Notes: a model not told the origin generated them from the letters alone. A stretch of DNA of 64,000 nucleotides from Neoscytalidium dimidiatum (GCA_037367355.1 CM074703.1:1612001-1676000), one strand, 5' to 3'; counted from the first letter of the stretch, positions 43,713 through 55,650 are shown. Program-made: numbers and translations.

Positions 43713-46517
43713 CTATAATACAGCATCGGGAGAAAAGTCGAGGTTGAGTGGGAGAGTCTCCAGCTGCGAGAAGAATGGGTTGAAGGACCAATATGATGTG
43801 TCCGCAGGATCCGAAGCCCAAAGATTGCTGCCGAGATCTCCCCAAGAATTGACTTCATCTGAGACATAGTCTTTTTGGTGCTGCATTTGGGGTTCATGTG
43901 GTTGAACGCTGCTTTCTCCTTGCGGATGGCCCTCGCTTTGCAGCTGGCGTTCTAATTGCGCTGGCTCCTTTTGCCTTTGAATAAGACCTTGATCATAATG
44001 GTCTTGATGCGTAGGAAGCACTGTGTATTCTACGCTTTTGTGCTGACCGGTTGGCTTCTGGCCCTTACCTGTAGGGTCGCTGGCCGATTGATTGGTCTCA
44101 GCGGTCACACTCCGCATACCACGGTCTGGGAGCATTCGGTCTGCACTCTGGCGAAGCAACCGATAGGACTTTCTTGCGATACGACTAATCGTTGTGTACC
44201 CAGACAAGAATTCTAAACACAGCTCCCAGCTGGTCGACAAGGATTTCTCCGTGATTCTACCGTCGCCAAACTTGCACAGCCGAGCCATTAAAATCGTACT
44301 TGCACAGCTATGCAGGTCTTTGGATGGTTGTCAGCATGATCCTAGCCTCTTCGGACGTTGTACGTACAGCTTACGTCGTACCACCAAGCCAGCATATTTC
44401 TTGATCGGATCTCGGAAGTAAGAAACTCGACCAGACTTTGGGTGCAAATGACGCATTGTGCGGCAATGTTGCGGAGCAGTACATACTCCAGCCTTTCTTC
44501 GAGTGGCCGTTGAGGATAAATAGCCAAATCTTGCTGCTGCTTCTCATACAGAAGCTCCAAGGCAGGGCGCAATATGAGCAGGCGAATATGTAGAAATCTT
44601 CAACGTGTCAGTTCTAGTTTGCTAGAGAGTAAAAACAATATCATACCTTATGTAAAGCCTCTTTGCTTGGAATTCAAGATCTGCATACGGAACTGCAAGC
44701 CCGCCTGGGCAAGGTGTCCTGGTTTGGTTGCATTTCGTGGGATCTTGATCGAACCGGATATAATCTGGCGTAGAATCTCGCCATTCCATAATCGATGTGT
44801 CAAGATCTAAAATGGCTCGAATCTTCAATGTTATCTTTGATGACGACTCGCCTGTTTCAGGTCTGGCGGACATAGTGCATTGCGACTCGTCCCGGTTCAA
44901 CACCCAGCCAAGGATATTGTAAAGCTTGATTGTCAGGATGTATGATTCCATTAGGCTAGGTAACCCCTTCGGCTGGGTGTTCCGCTTTCCACTTTCGTTG
45001 CTCAAGTAATGATCATCAACTGGCTCTGGCATCTTGCCCTTCGTGTCGCCGGTTGTGATCATCGAGGGACAACCAAACGACATCGCAACTTCTCTACCGA
45101 ATGCGGTCAGAACACAGCATAGCGAGAACAGGACGTGAACAGGTACCTTTCCAGTATGATGCATCCATACCAAACACGACTTCTGACTTCGCATTCCAAT
45201 TGGGTAGGAAAGCGTGCAAAGAGCCCCCTTGCGCGTGGGTCGTTTGTCTCAAGGTCTAATCCTAAATTCTTAGCCATGCGTATCGTCAGATAGATCACGT
45301 TCCAGCACTTTGAGAATTTCTCAGTGCTCTGCAAATAAAAGCCCATTAAGAGCCCCAGCTGGATCACCTCAATGCCCACCTCGTCATCGGGCACATTCAA
45401 CAGGTCAACCTTCTGAGCCTCACGAAAAAAGGACTCGGCCCGACGGACGTTGTCCCCTGGTAACCCCGGTTTCATGGTAAGAGTAGCCAGGGCAAATAGA
45501 GTGTACAACGTGTGTGGAAACAGTTTGCCCTTGCTCTTCTGCCTGCATAGCCCCGAGCAGTCTCTCGTCTGGCTTTCCGTGGAGCTGGCGTCTTGTGCCC
45601 ACAAACGTTCGTATTGCCGCCTGAATGTGGGTTGATGGAGGAAAGGGTACATGCGGTGGAACGAGGAAAAAAAGGCAGTGACCAAGCCGTCTGAGACTCT
45701 GCGTAGAGGTAAGGACCATTGGGTTCCGTCCAATAAGAGGTCGTCGCATGTGCATTTTACGGCTACGCCATGGTGGCCTCCCGACCCAGATTTGGCAACA
45801 TGGCTTTTCTCGCTGATCAGCGGCCCCATCATTTTCTCGAGACCGCGCGGCTCGAGGTGTTCTGAGAAAGAGATATCCTGAGCATCTCTCCCTTGGTGAG
45901 GTAATGGAGCGGCGGCTGCCCGCACGCAATCCTGTGGCGGTAGAAGATCGGAAAAGGATGGCACGAGACCGTCCGTGGGAGGTCTCGGGCTTTGATCAAT
46001 GTCGAGCTCATTCGATGAGCCATTGGTCACCAAGCCTTGAGCGAGTGTCGGATCCTGGGGCGGGCTGATGCGCTCCGGCGCCCAGATGGATAGCGGGCTT
46101 TCCGCAGGGGCGGAATTATCGTTAGGCTTCTGCGGCATCACATCCGCAGCCTGTAGCTCTTGCAAGCGATTTTTCAACGACTCGAGCATGCTAGATGATT
46201 TTTCTCGCGTGATCAGTACAACAACATTTTTTCCCCCCCTTTTCTTGTCTTCTTCCTGCAGGACTTCGGGCGCAGTCTTCTCACCTGTTGTGCCATATTT
46301 TGGACTCGACGGCGCCAGAATAGACGCAGTGTGACATGCGCTTCGCGCAACCACTACAAGCAGGTACAGCTCCGTCACATCGCCTCTTGCGGCTGCGGCA
46401 CTCCTCGCAAGCTAGGACTGCTCGCTTGCGTACTGCCTTCCGCCTGTGGGGTGAGTGATGAGTATCGTCGTCGTCCGTTCGCGCTCGTTTGCCGGATGAC
46501 TGCGGCAGGGCGGACAT
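43713..46517 (-). CDS. Zn2Cys6 transcription factor, probable cluster regulator
   Basis: Nuclear DNA-binding regulator. Five exons: 46285-46517, 45147-46190, 44647-45093, 44368-44597, 43713-44317, with introns of 49-94 nt; all phases close to 852 aa. The zinc cluster is C-x2-C-x6-C-x5-C-x2-C-x6-C at Cys37, 40, 47, 54, 57 and 64 within ACEECRSRKRRCDG. Splicing joins it to a short coiled-coil MLESLKNRLQELQ (dimerisation). The middle homology region has FSSFHRMYPFLHQPTF and SKCWNVIYLTIRMAKNLGL, and EVAMSFGCPSMI follows a splice junction, as in Fungal_trans domains. The last 150 residues are Gln/Glu/Ser-rich. For exon 4 the GTACGTAC donor is chosen because the closer GTAAGC breaks the frame. It sits inside the group it probably controls. 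Confidence 0.92.
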
Positions 46518-47439
46518 AGTGGCGGGTACAGTTGGTGATGCATGAGGCGGGATATCCGCAAGATAAGCCCATATGCTCCGGACGCTTGTTCGGGCACGCG
46601 TACGAACTGGCCGGCGGTGTGTATCTAGTCACTCACTTGAAACTTGGAGCCCACTCTTTCAGGCCGGTTTCTTGGTCATTGCGTTAACCGGCGACTACCA
46701 AACAGGAAAACACCAAGCAGCTCCCCACCAAACAAGGGTCTGAGCAGGTTGGCGGCGGCGGGAAATCCGCCGTAGTCCGCATTACCTCCGTTTCCGCAAG
46801 CGCTCAGGCACAAAAGATTGAGCTCGGGAATTGTTGCGGCGATCCTTCGTATCGCCCGAACGGCGCAGTCTTGAGGCCGAGCTCCGCAACCCGATCTGAT
46901 CTACAACGCCAAGCAACACAATCTTTTCCCTGAATGTAATCGCTTGCTATGGTCTTGTGACTGGCTGGGTTAGCTTTGAATGATCTACACAATAGCTGAG
47001 AACATAGCACCACTCGCGAATTATGTCTATTCCAGAAGTGTTTCTAATATAGGATACAACTCAAATCGATGTTGGTTGGATAATCATTCTTTCAGTCCAA
47101 TCCTGACCATATTCCTTTTCTTGGCTTAAGCGCTGGAGGCCAGAATGATCACGTATACGGCAGCCGAGCAAATGCAACTCCCACCAAGTTGCGGCCTCCA
47201 TCACTCTTCCCGCACTCCGCACGGTGAGCGTAGCTGAGCCCCACAGATCTTCCACGAAGTCTTGCGCTCCGAAATCCGCCCGGAGCGCACTGTTAGCTCA
47301 TATGCTGTACAGTGTGCGGTATTTCGTGCCATGTAAAATGTATTAAATCAAGAGCACCTTCCTAGTGCTTCTGTCTAATTCACTTCATCATCATCAACAA
47401 CCACCTCACAGACTCACTACAATCACTCGTCGTGCAATC
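46518..47439. promoter_or_regulatory. Divergent promoter regulator/monooxygenase with strong palindromes
   Basis: About 920 bp. CGGCGG-GAAAT-CCGCCG (6-bp arms, 5-nt spacer) lies at 46756-46772. A second perfect palindrome with 9-bp arms and a 9-nt spacer is at 47263-47289 (arm TGCGCTCCG), about 150 bp before the monooxygenase ATG. The former shares the GGCGG-N5-CCGCC layout with the site at 42505. Confidence 0.5.
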
Positions 47440-48670
47440 ATGACTCCTGAGATCGCAATCGTCGGTGGCGGCCCGGCAGGACTTGCGCTAGCAGCCATCC
47501 TCGAAAGGAAGGGCTTCAACTACATCGTCTACGAGCGAGGCAGGGAAGATGTCCCGCCTCGCGGAGGGTGTCTCGACCTCCACGCAGGCAGTGGGCAGCG
47601 CGCCATGAAAGAAGCCGGTGTGTTCGACGAGTTCAAGAAATATTCTCGAGATGGCCCTGCTACCATTCACTTGGTATGCGACTCCGACGGCAACCAGGTG
47701 ACATCCTGGGGAGAGGGCCGCGACGCCCCTGAAATCGACAGGTACAGGTTACGGCAGGTTCTCCTGACAGGGATCCCGAAAGAGAAGGTTATCTGGCAGA
47801 AGACGGTCGTGAGCGCAGAGAAAGGCGAAGACGGCCAGGTGATCCTTACCTTCGATGACGGAAGCACGGCTTCGGGCTTCAAACTCGTTGTCGGGGCTGA
47901 TGGGGTATCTAGTAAGATTCGGCACCTGGTATGTATCCTTCACCTTGCACTTGAACACCGGTAGCCATGGGGCCTCCACAGCTGACAAACACTCTTCTAA
48001 GGTTACGGATGCGGTACCGAAATTCACGCGTCATGTTTACATATCGGGCAAACTTCACCCGACCCACCCATTCTATGCCAAGATGCACGCTATGGCGAAA
48101 GACGGCTCATTCGTCGTCATGGGCAAGAGGACCCACATGTTCAACCAAATGCAGGGCGATGGCCATTACAGGATTGACCTCGGCTTCGAGGGCGACGAAG
48201 ACTTCGCCACCAAGCTTGTTGACCTGAAGTCTGAAGATGCCGTCAAGAAGTTCCTTCTCCAGGAACATCTCTTTGGCTCCTACGCTCCAAAGCTCCAGGA
48301 AATCGTCGAGAACTTCGAAGGCCCCTTCTGGCCCTGGTTCTTGTATTACTTTCCCACTGAGTCCTTGAACTGGAAGACCGTTCCGGGCGTGACATTGGTG
48401 GGCGACGCCGCTCACGTTACAACTCCCTTCGTCGGGGATGGCGTCAACTGCGCGTTGCGCGACACGGTCATCCTTGCTAAGAAGTTGGAAGAGCATGGGG
48501 TTACCGAAAGAGCCATTGCTGAGTACGAGAAAGAGATGTTTCCATACGCGATCGATGTTATCACAAGGAGCAGACAGAGTGAGGCCCTCTTTTTCGCGGA
48601 CGATTCCCCGAAAGGCTTTGTGGAAATGATGAAGACGGCTCCGCTGGTCGGTGTTATGGATGATATTTAA
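47440..48670 (+). CDS. FAD-dependent monooxygenase (TetX/PHBH-like)
   Basis: Flavin monooxygenase. Two exons, 47440-47928 and 48002-48670; the 73-nt GTATGT...CTAAG intron is in phase 0 and joins SSKIRHL to VTDAVPKF. 385 aa. Visible motifs are IVGGGPAGLALA (residues 7-18), the DRYRLRQVLL segment, LVVGADGVSSKIR and LVGDAAHVTTPFVGDGVNCALRD. It resembles tetracycline-degrading TetX-type and zeaxanthin-epoxidase-like enzymes more than salicylate hydroxylase. Substrates are unknown. The ATG at 47440 is preferred to an in-frame non-ATG start upstream because the fold begins right after it. It is divergent from the regulator and completes the 40.6-48.7 kb group. Confidence 0.9.
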
Positions 48671-49437
48671 TTATAGGTTATAGTGTTATGCGAAAATAAC
48701 TAGACTCCTCGACAATTTTAGAATATGATTCGTTGTTGGCGCGCCTTACAGTTGATTGTTTCATGTCTCTCCGTATGCACGGTTGATCTGGAGGATTGGA
48801 ACGGCTGGTCCATTTCTCATCCACCCAGGAAGCCACAGCCCTCCAAAATGTCATAATTCTCGTCCACTGTCGATAAAATGTCTCAGCACCGCGTGTGGCC
48901 ACGTGCAGTCCTACGTTGAGTACGGCGCCAGGTGGGTGGCAGCTTTGGTTGGACTTACTTATTCTTGACATAAGATCAGCCAAATCTGTTAGTGTAATAG
49001 ATGCGCTCAGAGTTTCGACAATCTGCTCCCAAAGGAAAAACACGATTAATATTCTCAGGCTTTCAACTGTAGTGATCATCCAATGCTCAATGCGTAGCGG
49101 CGGAGATTGTAACGAATAAATATTCTGAAATTGGAACAATTGCAACATCTCTAAAAGGTAGTATGAATGTGAACGAGGGAACAGCTGAAGGGCTCAGCAA
49201 CGTAATAATGAGGGCATGTTAAAGGAAAGGTAAAAGTACAGAAAAGAGAAGATAACTTGGAATACGGCCGTATAAGATAGACTTAAAGATCAAACCATCA
49301 AAAGGATGCCTGTGGAGAAGTAAATAACCGAGCTATCAGCTTTTCTGCAGCACGGATGCTAGAAGCGTGATGTGCTCCCTAAATTAAGTCAGCACGTGTC
49401 GCCAGGATCAATGCCACAGAGAATTGCACCATACCCG
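48671..49437. other. Gene-free interval
   Basis: About 770 bp between two genes; AT-richer, with no supported gene. Confidence 0.5.
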
Positions 49438-52400
49438 TTACTCCTTACTGCCTTCAAACACATCACTGTGTGCTGTGGTTGCTTGCGTGCTCTCTGATTC
49501 CACGTCACGGTGCTGGGAAGACCGCGATCCATATTCGGTAACTGCTGTGCCGAGGGTAGAGGAAGCAGGTCCGTTGTGGACGTTGAGATCCTGCGGAGTC
49601 CTGAAATTGAACCCAGACGAACCATTCACGTTTGTGTTGAACGCTTGACCATTTCCAGATGCCGACGCTGCGCCAAAAGCTGTAGTGTTGTAACCCTGAA
49701 GAGGGGCAGGCACGGTCTGATTTCCTAGTATCATGCCTTGCTGGTGGAAGAAGCCTCCCGGTATGTTGGTAGCGGAGCCGAATGCATTTGGGGCCCTTAA
49801 ATTGTTGTGGTATGCAACCGGATTGCCCTGCCCAGAAGAGTGAGCGGGCGGAAATACTGGATTCCAACTCTGTGACTGATTTCCGCGTGGATCGAACGAG
49901 GTGTTCCAGTCGTTGGGATACTGGGTCTGTGGGAATGATGTTCCCATTCCAGTGCCAGCACCCAAGATACCAAAGGTGTTATAGTACGCCCCAGGCAAAG
50001 CAGTCTCTGAGCTTGGTTGCGCTTGATATGCCATTTGGTGTGGGATAGCAGTACTTCTTCCAAATCCAAAATCGCTGCTGTCGAAATAACCGGGCTCGGC
50101 CTGAAGTCCCGCCGTATGCTGCAACTGGAGTGTCGAACTTGGGGAGTTCATGTCCGGGACACTTGACGCATACCACAACAGCTGATCAAGAGACACAGGA
50201 AGATCTCCCATGTGTAAGCTACCGTCTTGGGCAGAATACGGATAAGGACTCATGGCGGAGGCGGAGTTCTGTGGTGGTTGTTCGGTCGGAGCGTGAAGCG
50301 ATGGAGGCTGATTTCCACGCATCATATGAGCTCTTGCCTCATCAATGAAAGAAGGGAGCCTGCTTATAATATTTTCTGCTACGACAGGGGCCTGTCTATT
50401 CAGGTGCGATTGCACGAGATGACTAGTCAAATTCAACAGCTGTGTGCGCAATGCATGGTCAATAGCGGGGAAACTCGGACTCGAGGTTTCCGAATCTGGG
50501 TGGCGAGGGACGTCGGCGGAGGATATTTGACTGGTGGGCTCATCAATATCTACACCACCGTCAGTGCTAGATCCATTAGTGAAGATGTTAGAAGGATCTT
50601 ACATGGAGAGGGCATGTTTGCTAGTAGATCATCACGTCCCTCAAACAGAATCCGGAAAATGATTCTCCACTTCTCATCTTCTGGTATTCTTTCTGATCGT
50701 CGTCTAAGCTCCGTTTCCTGTTCATGGGTGAAGGTCATGTCAGGTCTCTGACCGAATCCTGGGCATTGACTTTCACCGCTGGTGGTTCGGAGATGCTCTC
50801 CTAAAGCTTGGCTATCTGGGAAGTCCGCGAAGCACAGATAGCAGTGGTAATCGGGAAGCTTGTGACGGCGATACAGGTGTTCTCTAATCAAATTCACGTG
50901 TGAGCAGAGAAGTATGTGAGGCTACCCAGGAGATCCAGCGGAATAAGACATACTTCACTTTGGTTGTGCTCGAGAAGCCGGGGAATTGGCAGGATGCAGC
51001 TCGCGGAGGGATTGATGGAAAGGCCTTGTGGTACGGACAGGCAAATCTCCGAGCTATTCCACTTCCAGGTCTTGGAGCCAGTCGTCGGGGAAGCTTATTA
51101 TTTTCTTCATTCGTTTCATCGTCCGAACCGATTGGCGGAAGCGCATTCCTGCGATGGTACGCTGAAGATCTCCGTCGATTCTTTCCCGAGCTACAAGAGA
51201 CTCTCCCAGCTCTGTCTCTCTTCTGCTCGCGTCCTTCATGGGAAGGATGGCTTACCCACGAGCTTCCAGAGAATGAGGAGGGGCCGAAACTCAGATACGT
51301 ACCTTGAGATCCAAGATCGGAACTCTTTGCCATAGAGGAGGCATCGTCATCCAGACTCTGGTCATCTTCGACAGTGTCTGATGATTCCTCATCCAAGTTC
51401 AAAAGTCGTTTCAAAGCAACCAAAACGCGTGCGAAAACTTCACGATTTTTGGAAGTTACATGACCACCCACCAGGTCGCTCAATTCGGGGGATTCGAAGT
51501 AGGGTAGAATGTTGCTAAGACTGGCTTGACATTGTTGCAGAGGGCTTATGTCAGCATCACATGCCACAGCCGCGACTTGGGCTTGGGAAGAAGATCCACG
51601 GGTTTCTTCATGGGTCGACTGTCGCGAAGGAGACATTATCTGGCCGTTCGAGGAGTTTCTGGGAGAGCTGTTGGCTTCCGTCCGCACAAGCTGTCTCTTT
51701 TCAGCATGACTAACAGCGCAGTCCGAGGCTTGAGTTTCCGTGGCGTTTGGAAGGCTTCTAGGCATATCTATCGCTGCCGGCATCCAATTGGCGTGCTGTG
51801 CTTCGAAAGCCGAAGTTAAAAGATCCTGTATGTCCGATGCGGATCTGATCTGCGGTGAGAGCCCATTAAAAACTGACTTCTGATCACATTCGTCACAATC
51901 TACACGCTGGGATTAGTCACATGCGCGATCTCTACTTTGAGTTACATTTTCCTTACAAGGAGAAGGAACGTCTTCACCGGGGAAGAGAATTTGCCAGATG
52001 GCTCGCCATTTGTCTTCCTCAGACATGCTTTTCTCTGGCACTTGCACCAGACGGTCTTGCTGTTGCCGGTCAAATCTCGATGTTGGGTTGCTTGGTCCAG
52101 GACACGCCGTAACTCTCTCGTGCTGTGCTAGTTCCTCTTCGTTGTTGAAATCTTGCATGCCGCATGGGCAGTGCGCGCCTGATAGAGAGTGAATCTTCAG
52201 CAGATGATCCCTAAATTATAATGTCAGTTTTCCCACTAAAGTCGTGACCGTGGAATGGATCTATACTCAAGCTTAGAGATATTGCTGAAGCCCGGAGCAA
52301 GGCAAGATTTAGAAATTGCAGCTGTTCCGTAGTACTTCTTCAAGTATGGACATGCCAGCCACCTTTCTTCGATGGCTTCGGGCTTAAATGGACGCACGCG

Positions 52401-53077
52401 CTTGTGCCCTGCTCCCCCTTCATCATCCTCGTCTTCGTCCACAGAGACTGCTCGCTTTCCTCCCCTGTTTGGAAAGCCATCCATAGATGCAGATCGAGAA
52501 GCGTTAGGGGGCTCTTTTCGTCCGTCGTACGTCGTTTCAGATCCTGCATCCGAAGGGTTCGATGAATAGCCGGAATCCGCAACTGAGCCCGCAGCGGGCG
52601 TGGTAGAATCCTGCCACGGGTTCAAGAGCACCTCCGCAAAAATAGATGTGTCTTGTTCCCACAGTATGTCTTGGCCAGGCGCTTGATCAGACAGACACGC
52701 CCAGGCTTGATCAACCGGGTGTATCGCTGCATCCGGTGTGCAATCATCCAATGCATTGGTTGACCAGGGAGAGCTATCTTCGCCTTCTGGTACAGGCGAT
52801 TCAGCCGTCGAGGGTGGTGACATTGCGTAGTCCACTTCCGCATCACTGAGATAGCATGAGCCGTAGGCGGAGTCCGCATCACCGTCCTCGTTATGGCCTC
52901 TGAGCGACCCCTGGAATCCAGAAGAGATCCCTGGAATACCTTTCAGCAGATTAGTAGCGCTTTCAAACCTAGAGTTGGTCTTGTAAACGCGAAATCACCT
53001 TCAGCCTTGCCGGCAGGCATCCATCGGCTCCCTGCGGCCATCCCGTCATAACCGCCGTAAGTTTGGATACTTGCCAT
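49438..53077 (-). CDS. Large protein with two tandem C2H2-like zinc modules
   Basis: Six exons: 52999-53077, 52267-52939, 51957-52210, 50954-51899, 50603-50883, 49438-50549, with introns of 53-69 nt; all phases close to one 1114-aa frame. The protein has two copies of a module. Copy 1: ACPYLKKYYG...CLAPGFSNISKLEDHLLKIH, then CPCG..F...EELAQHE, then EEDKWRAIWQILFPGED and PSPY. Copy 2: ACPYHKAF...CQFPGFSSTTKVKEHLYRRH, then CYLCFADF..SQALGEHLRTT, then EDEKWRIIFRILFEGRD and PSPY. Each copy holds a Cys/His-rich finger region and a helical cap seen in many fungal proteins of unknown function. The first exon begins MASIQTYGGYDG; the C-terminal 350 residues are Ser, Gln, Asn and Gly-rich, low in complexity. 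A KRVRPFKPEAIEERW segment could be a nuclear signal. Role is probably nucleic-acid binding or regulation (inference). Confidence 0.82.
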
Positions 53078-53644
53078 GTTCGAAGTAGACTCAGGACAAT
53101 TAGGGAACAGCTGGAGATAGATTCGGGAGATGGAATCATAGAAGCAAAGGTCATGAAGCGACGAGTAACAGAAGAAGACGCGAAAGGCTGACCAGGTAAT
53201 GGTATCACACAGCCTGGGCATATTCCAAGTCAGGTAATTCCAGTCGGTGGCTGTGACCCACCAATAGAATTGGATAGTATGGACGATCAATTGCGCTTAG
53301 TGGGAAGCGTCATGCGCGCAACTGCTCGCGAGGGCGTCGCTTTCGAGCAGTTGCGCGCAAACCGTCATGCATGGGCCAATGACGACGCTCGCCTACCTCA
53401 TCCGCCATCCTTGCAGGAACATCCCTCCCCATGTAGCTGCAGATTCTGGCAAACGAGGTGGGTTATCAGCCTGCCTACACCGATATTAACAGTGTATCAT
53501 CGCACGATGCAGAATGGCCGAAGAACAAATAAAATGTGAATTTAATCTGACGTGTTTGGAATTCCGCATTGTTAGATTTCGGGGCCGGTGCGCGATTCCG
53601 TGATGCTGATGCGACCAAGTCTCCGAAGCAGTATCTGCTCATTT
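53078..53644. other. Intergenic region holding a perfect inverted repeat
   Basis: 567 bp between the lipase 3' end and the zinc-module gene 5' end. Apart from the inverted repeat at 53313-53359 nothing was recognised. Confidence 0.5.
53313..53359. repeat. Perfect 16-bp inverted repeat with 15-nt spacer
   Basis: Left arm 53313-53328 (TGCGCGCAACTGCTCG) pairs perfectly with right arm 53344-53359. The spacer 53329-53343 is unpaired. It lies about 235 bp upstream of the zinc-module gene. It could form a hairpin in transcript or DNA, or be a dimeric protein site. Confidence 0.8.
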
Positions 53645-55125
53645 TTATAGACCCTCTTTCGCAAGCATATCTAAAACCAAATGAGCAAAAGGTCAGAATT
53701 ACAAGATGGGAAAGCAACGTCATGAGATGATTATGTCTTACCGCAAATATCCAAATAGAATGCGATTGCGTTGAAGCTGAAGAAGTCATTAGTACAACCT
53801 CACCGATATGCTCGCAAGTACTCACTCCGGCTTTTTGCCAACCAGTGAATACAGCATCCACTTAGCTCTCGAAGTCCAATTGATCAGATCCAGATGACTG
53901 ACCCCCACAAGCGTTCCTTTGTACTCTCCCCACCTACTGCTTGGGACGCTATATGCACAAGTCAGCTAAAATCGTCCAGCAGAACATCGGTGTCGCTGCT
54001 GACCTTACAAGCCCATCATTCGCCGCTCCATTCTCCAAATCCTTGACCAGGTCATGCAAACCCCTAAAGGTCGACCACCGTACTGGCTCAAGCGTCGCGC
54101 CGTACGAGAAATACTTCACCCCTTCTACATTTGGAGTGTTAGGATTGAATTCCTCTTGCATGTATTTCCTCGAAAGCTGCGCAAACGCGCCCGTTTCGAC
54201 ATTAAAGAATCGCAGCACCCCGTAAGCCGTTGGTAGGTTCTCAGCTGAAGGCCGCACGTCAGCAGCTGTTCATCAGCTAGGATGTACAGAGCTCATACGC
54301 CCGATTTGATCCAGTACGTAGTCCACAAACGCCGACCCGCGATGCGGCGAAGCAATAGTTGTCAAAGACTTCACATGGACGCCCGGCGGCTTCAAGCGGC
54401 TAATCATGTATCGCGCATCGAGTCCACTAACACACCATCAGCTACACATCCGAACTCTCCACAAAGGAAACAATCTCACCCCTACTTTCCGTCAGCCTGC
54501 CTCGTCGCAGCATTCTCGACCAGGCAAGCCAAATACCATACTATGCCTGCACGCCATCACCATCAGCACCATGCCAAACCAACCAGGGCTCATACACTAA
54601 CGCAACCACATTGACGCTCTTCCCCCCTGCTTTCTGCGCGATGACTTCAGCCAGCTTCTCCGCCCGCGCCTCGATCGAGCCCGATGGCGGCACGGCGGAC
54701 GTGATGACCTCGATATCTTTCGCCTCGAGCGCCTCCCTTATGCCGCGCCAGTACTGTACGCCGGGCAGGTGCGGGCCGGCGAGGCGCAGCTCGTCGAAGC
54801 CGAAGAGGCCATGGGCGAGCACGATGGGGTATTTCTGGTTGGCGTCGTGGGTTTGTGGTCAGTCGGTCGCATTGTGGCGCGCTCAGCAATGGAGGTAGAG
54901 CGTTTGGTCGACGCACCGGTTTGTCTGTGTATAGTTAGCTCTGTACGTAGGCCTCGTAGTAGTCATTGGTAAGTGCAAACCATAATGTTCTCTGATCACG
55001 GCGTACTTGTCGCGGATCTCTTCTCCCAGATCCTGGATGCGCGGATCTGAGGCCGCTCGTGTGACTGCGGACCTATGTATCGCGCGATAAGATGTGCAGC
55101 AATGCCTGGTCACGAAGCTGGTCAT
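53645..55125 (-). pseudogene. Triacylglycerol lipase-like gene with a frame break in the nucleophile elbow
   Basis: Alpha/beta-hydrolase of the fungal neutral lipase type. Exons: 54981-55125, 54917-54924 (8 nt), 54602-54834, 54537-54546 (10 nt), 54299-54426, 54009-54244, 53826-53965, 53742-53776, 53645-53670. DPRIQDLGEEIRDKYAVIREHY leads to VLAHGLFGFDELRLAGP, the oxyanion-hole HG motif. VITSAVPPSGSIEARA, HSM (start of GxSxG), GLDARYMISRL, TTIASPHRGSAF and GVSHLDLINW (catalytic His) follow. All joins close except HSM to GLDAR. After the ATG/GTATTT donor, the only usable AG leaves T-GGA-CTC instead of xxT-GGA-CTC, so two bases are missing and the residue after Met that completes the GHSxG-type loop is lost. 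A non-canonical junction could rescue it. Otherwise the gene is intact, so the loss is recent or an assembly error. Confidence 0.75.
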
Positions 55126-55650
55126 TTTGCGCCATCTTAACAGCGCGGGGGTCATTGTCTGCAATGTAAGCGCATAATGAGGAAGTCATGTACGAGCGTC
55201 CGGAAGGAATGGGAATGGCGTCGTAAAGCTCCGGATGATGTTCTTCGCAGTGACGTAACACACCAGACATTCAAATCCAGCCGGTCCCTGTTGACGATAG
55301 CCGAATTGGCTCCTGCAGAAGCAACCAGAAATCATTGATTTGCAGTCCCGTTTCTGTCACATGCAGCAGAGGTCAAGATACAGTTGCGCTGAGCTTACTT
55401 GCATTCAACATGATAGCTCACGTTACAGGTAAATAAACTGCCGTTTCATGCCAGCCGCGCCACCTCAAGCAGCTTGCAGTGTCTATGGTACAGGCCGACT
55501 CTATGAACACAACTGGCGCGATATATACAGACTCACCAGAGCCTTGTAACGCGCGCAGGGATTGAGATGAAGAGCCATCGACTCTTAGCTGATCGAAACA
55601 GGACAACGTAAAGCGTTTCAAAGGGTAACCATAGTATATGCCGGGGGAGT
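55126..55650. other. Gene-free interval
   Basis: About 525 bp between the lipase 5' end and the VMA10 3' end. Nothing recognised. Confidence 0.5.

Noticed and set aside
51783..51957. Two separate genes for the two zinc modules
   Set aside because: The exon before the ATG at 51783 is open and in phase with the upstream exons, and no promoter-sized gap or stop separates the halves. cDNA is still needed.
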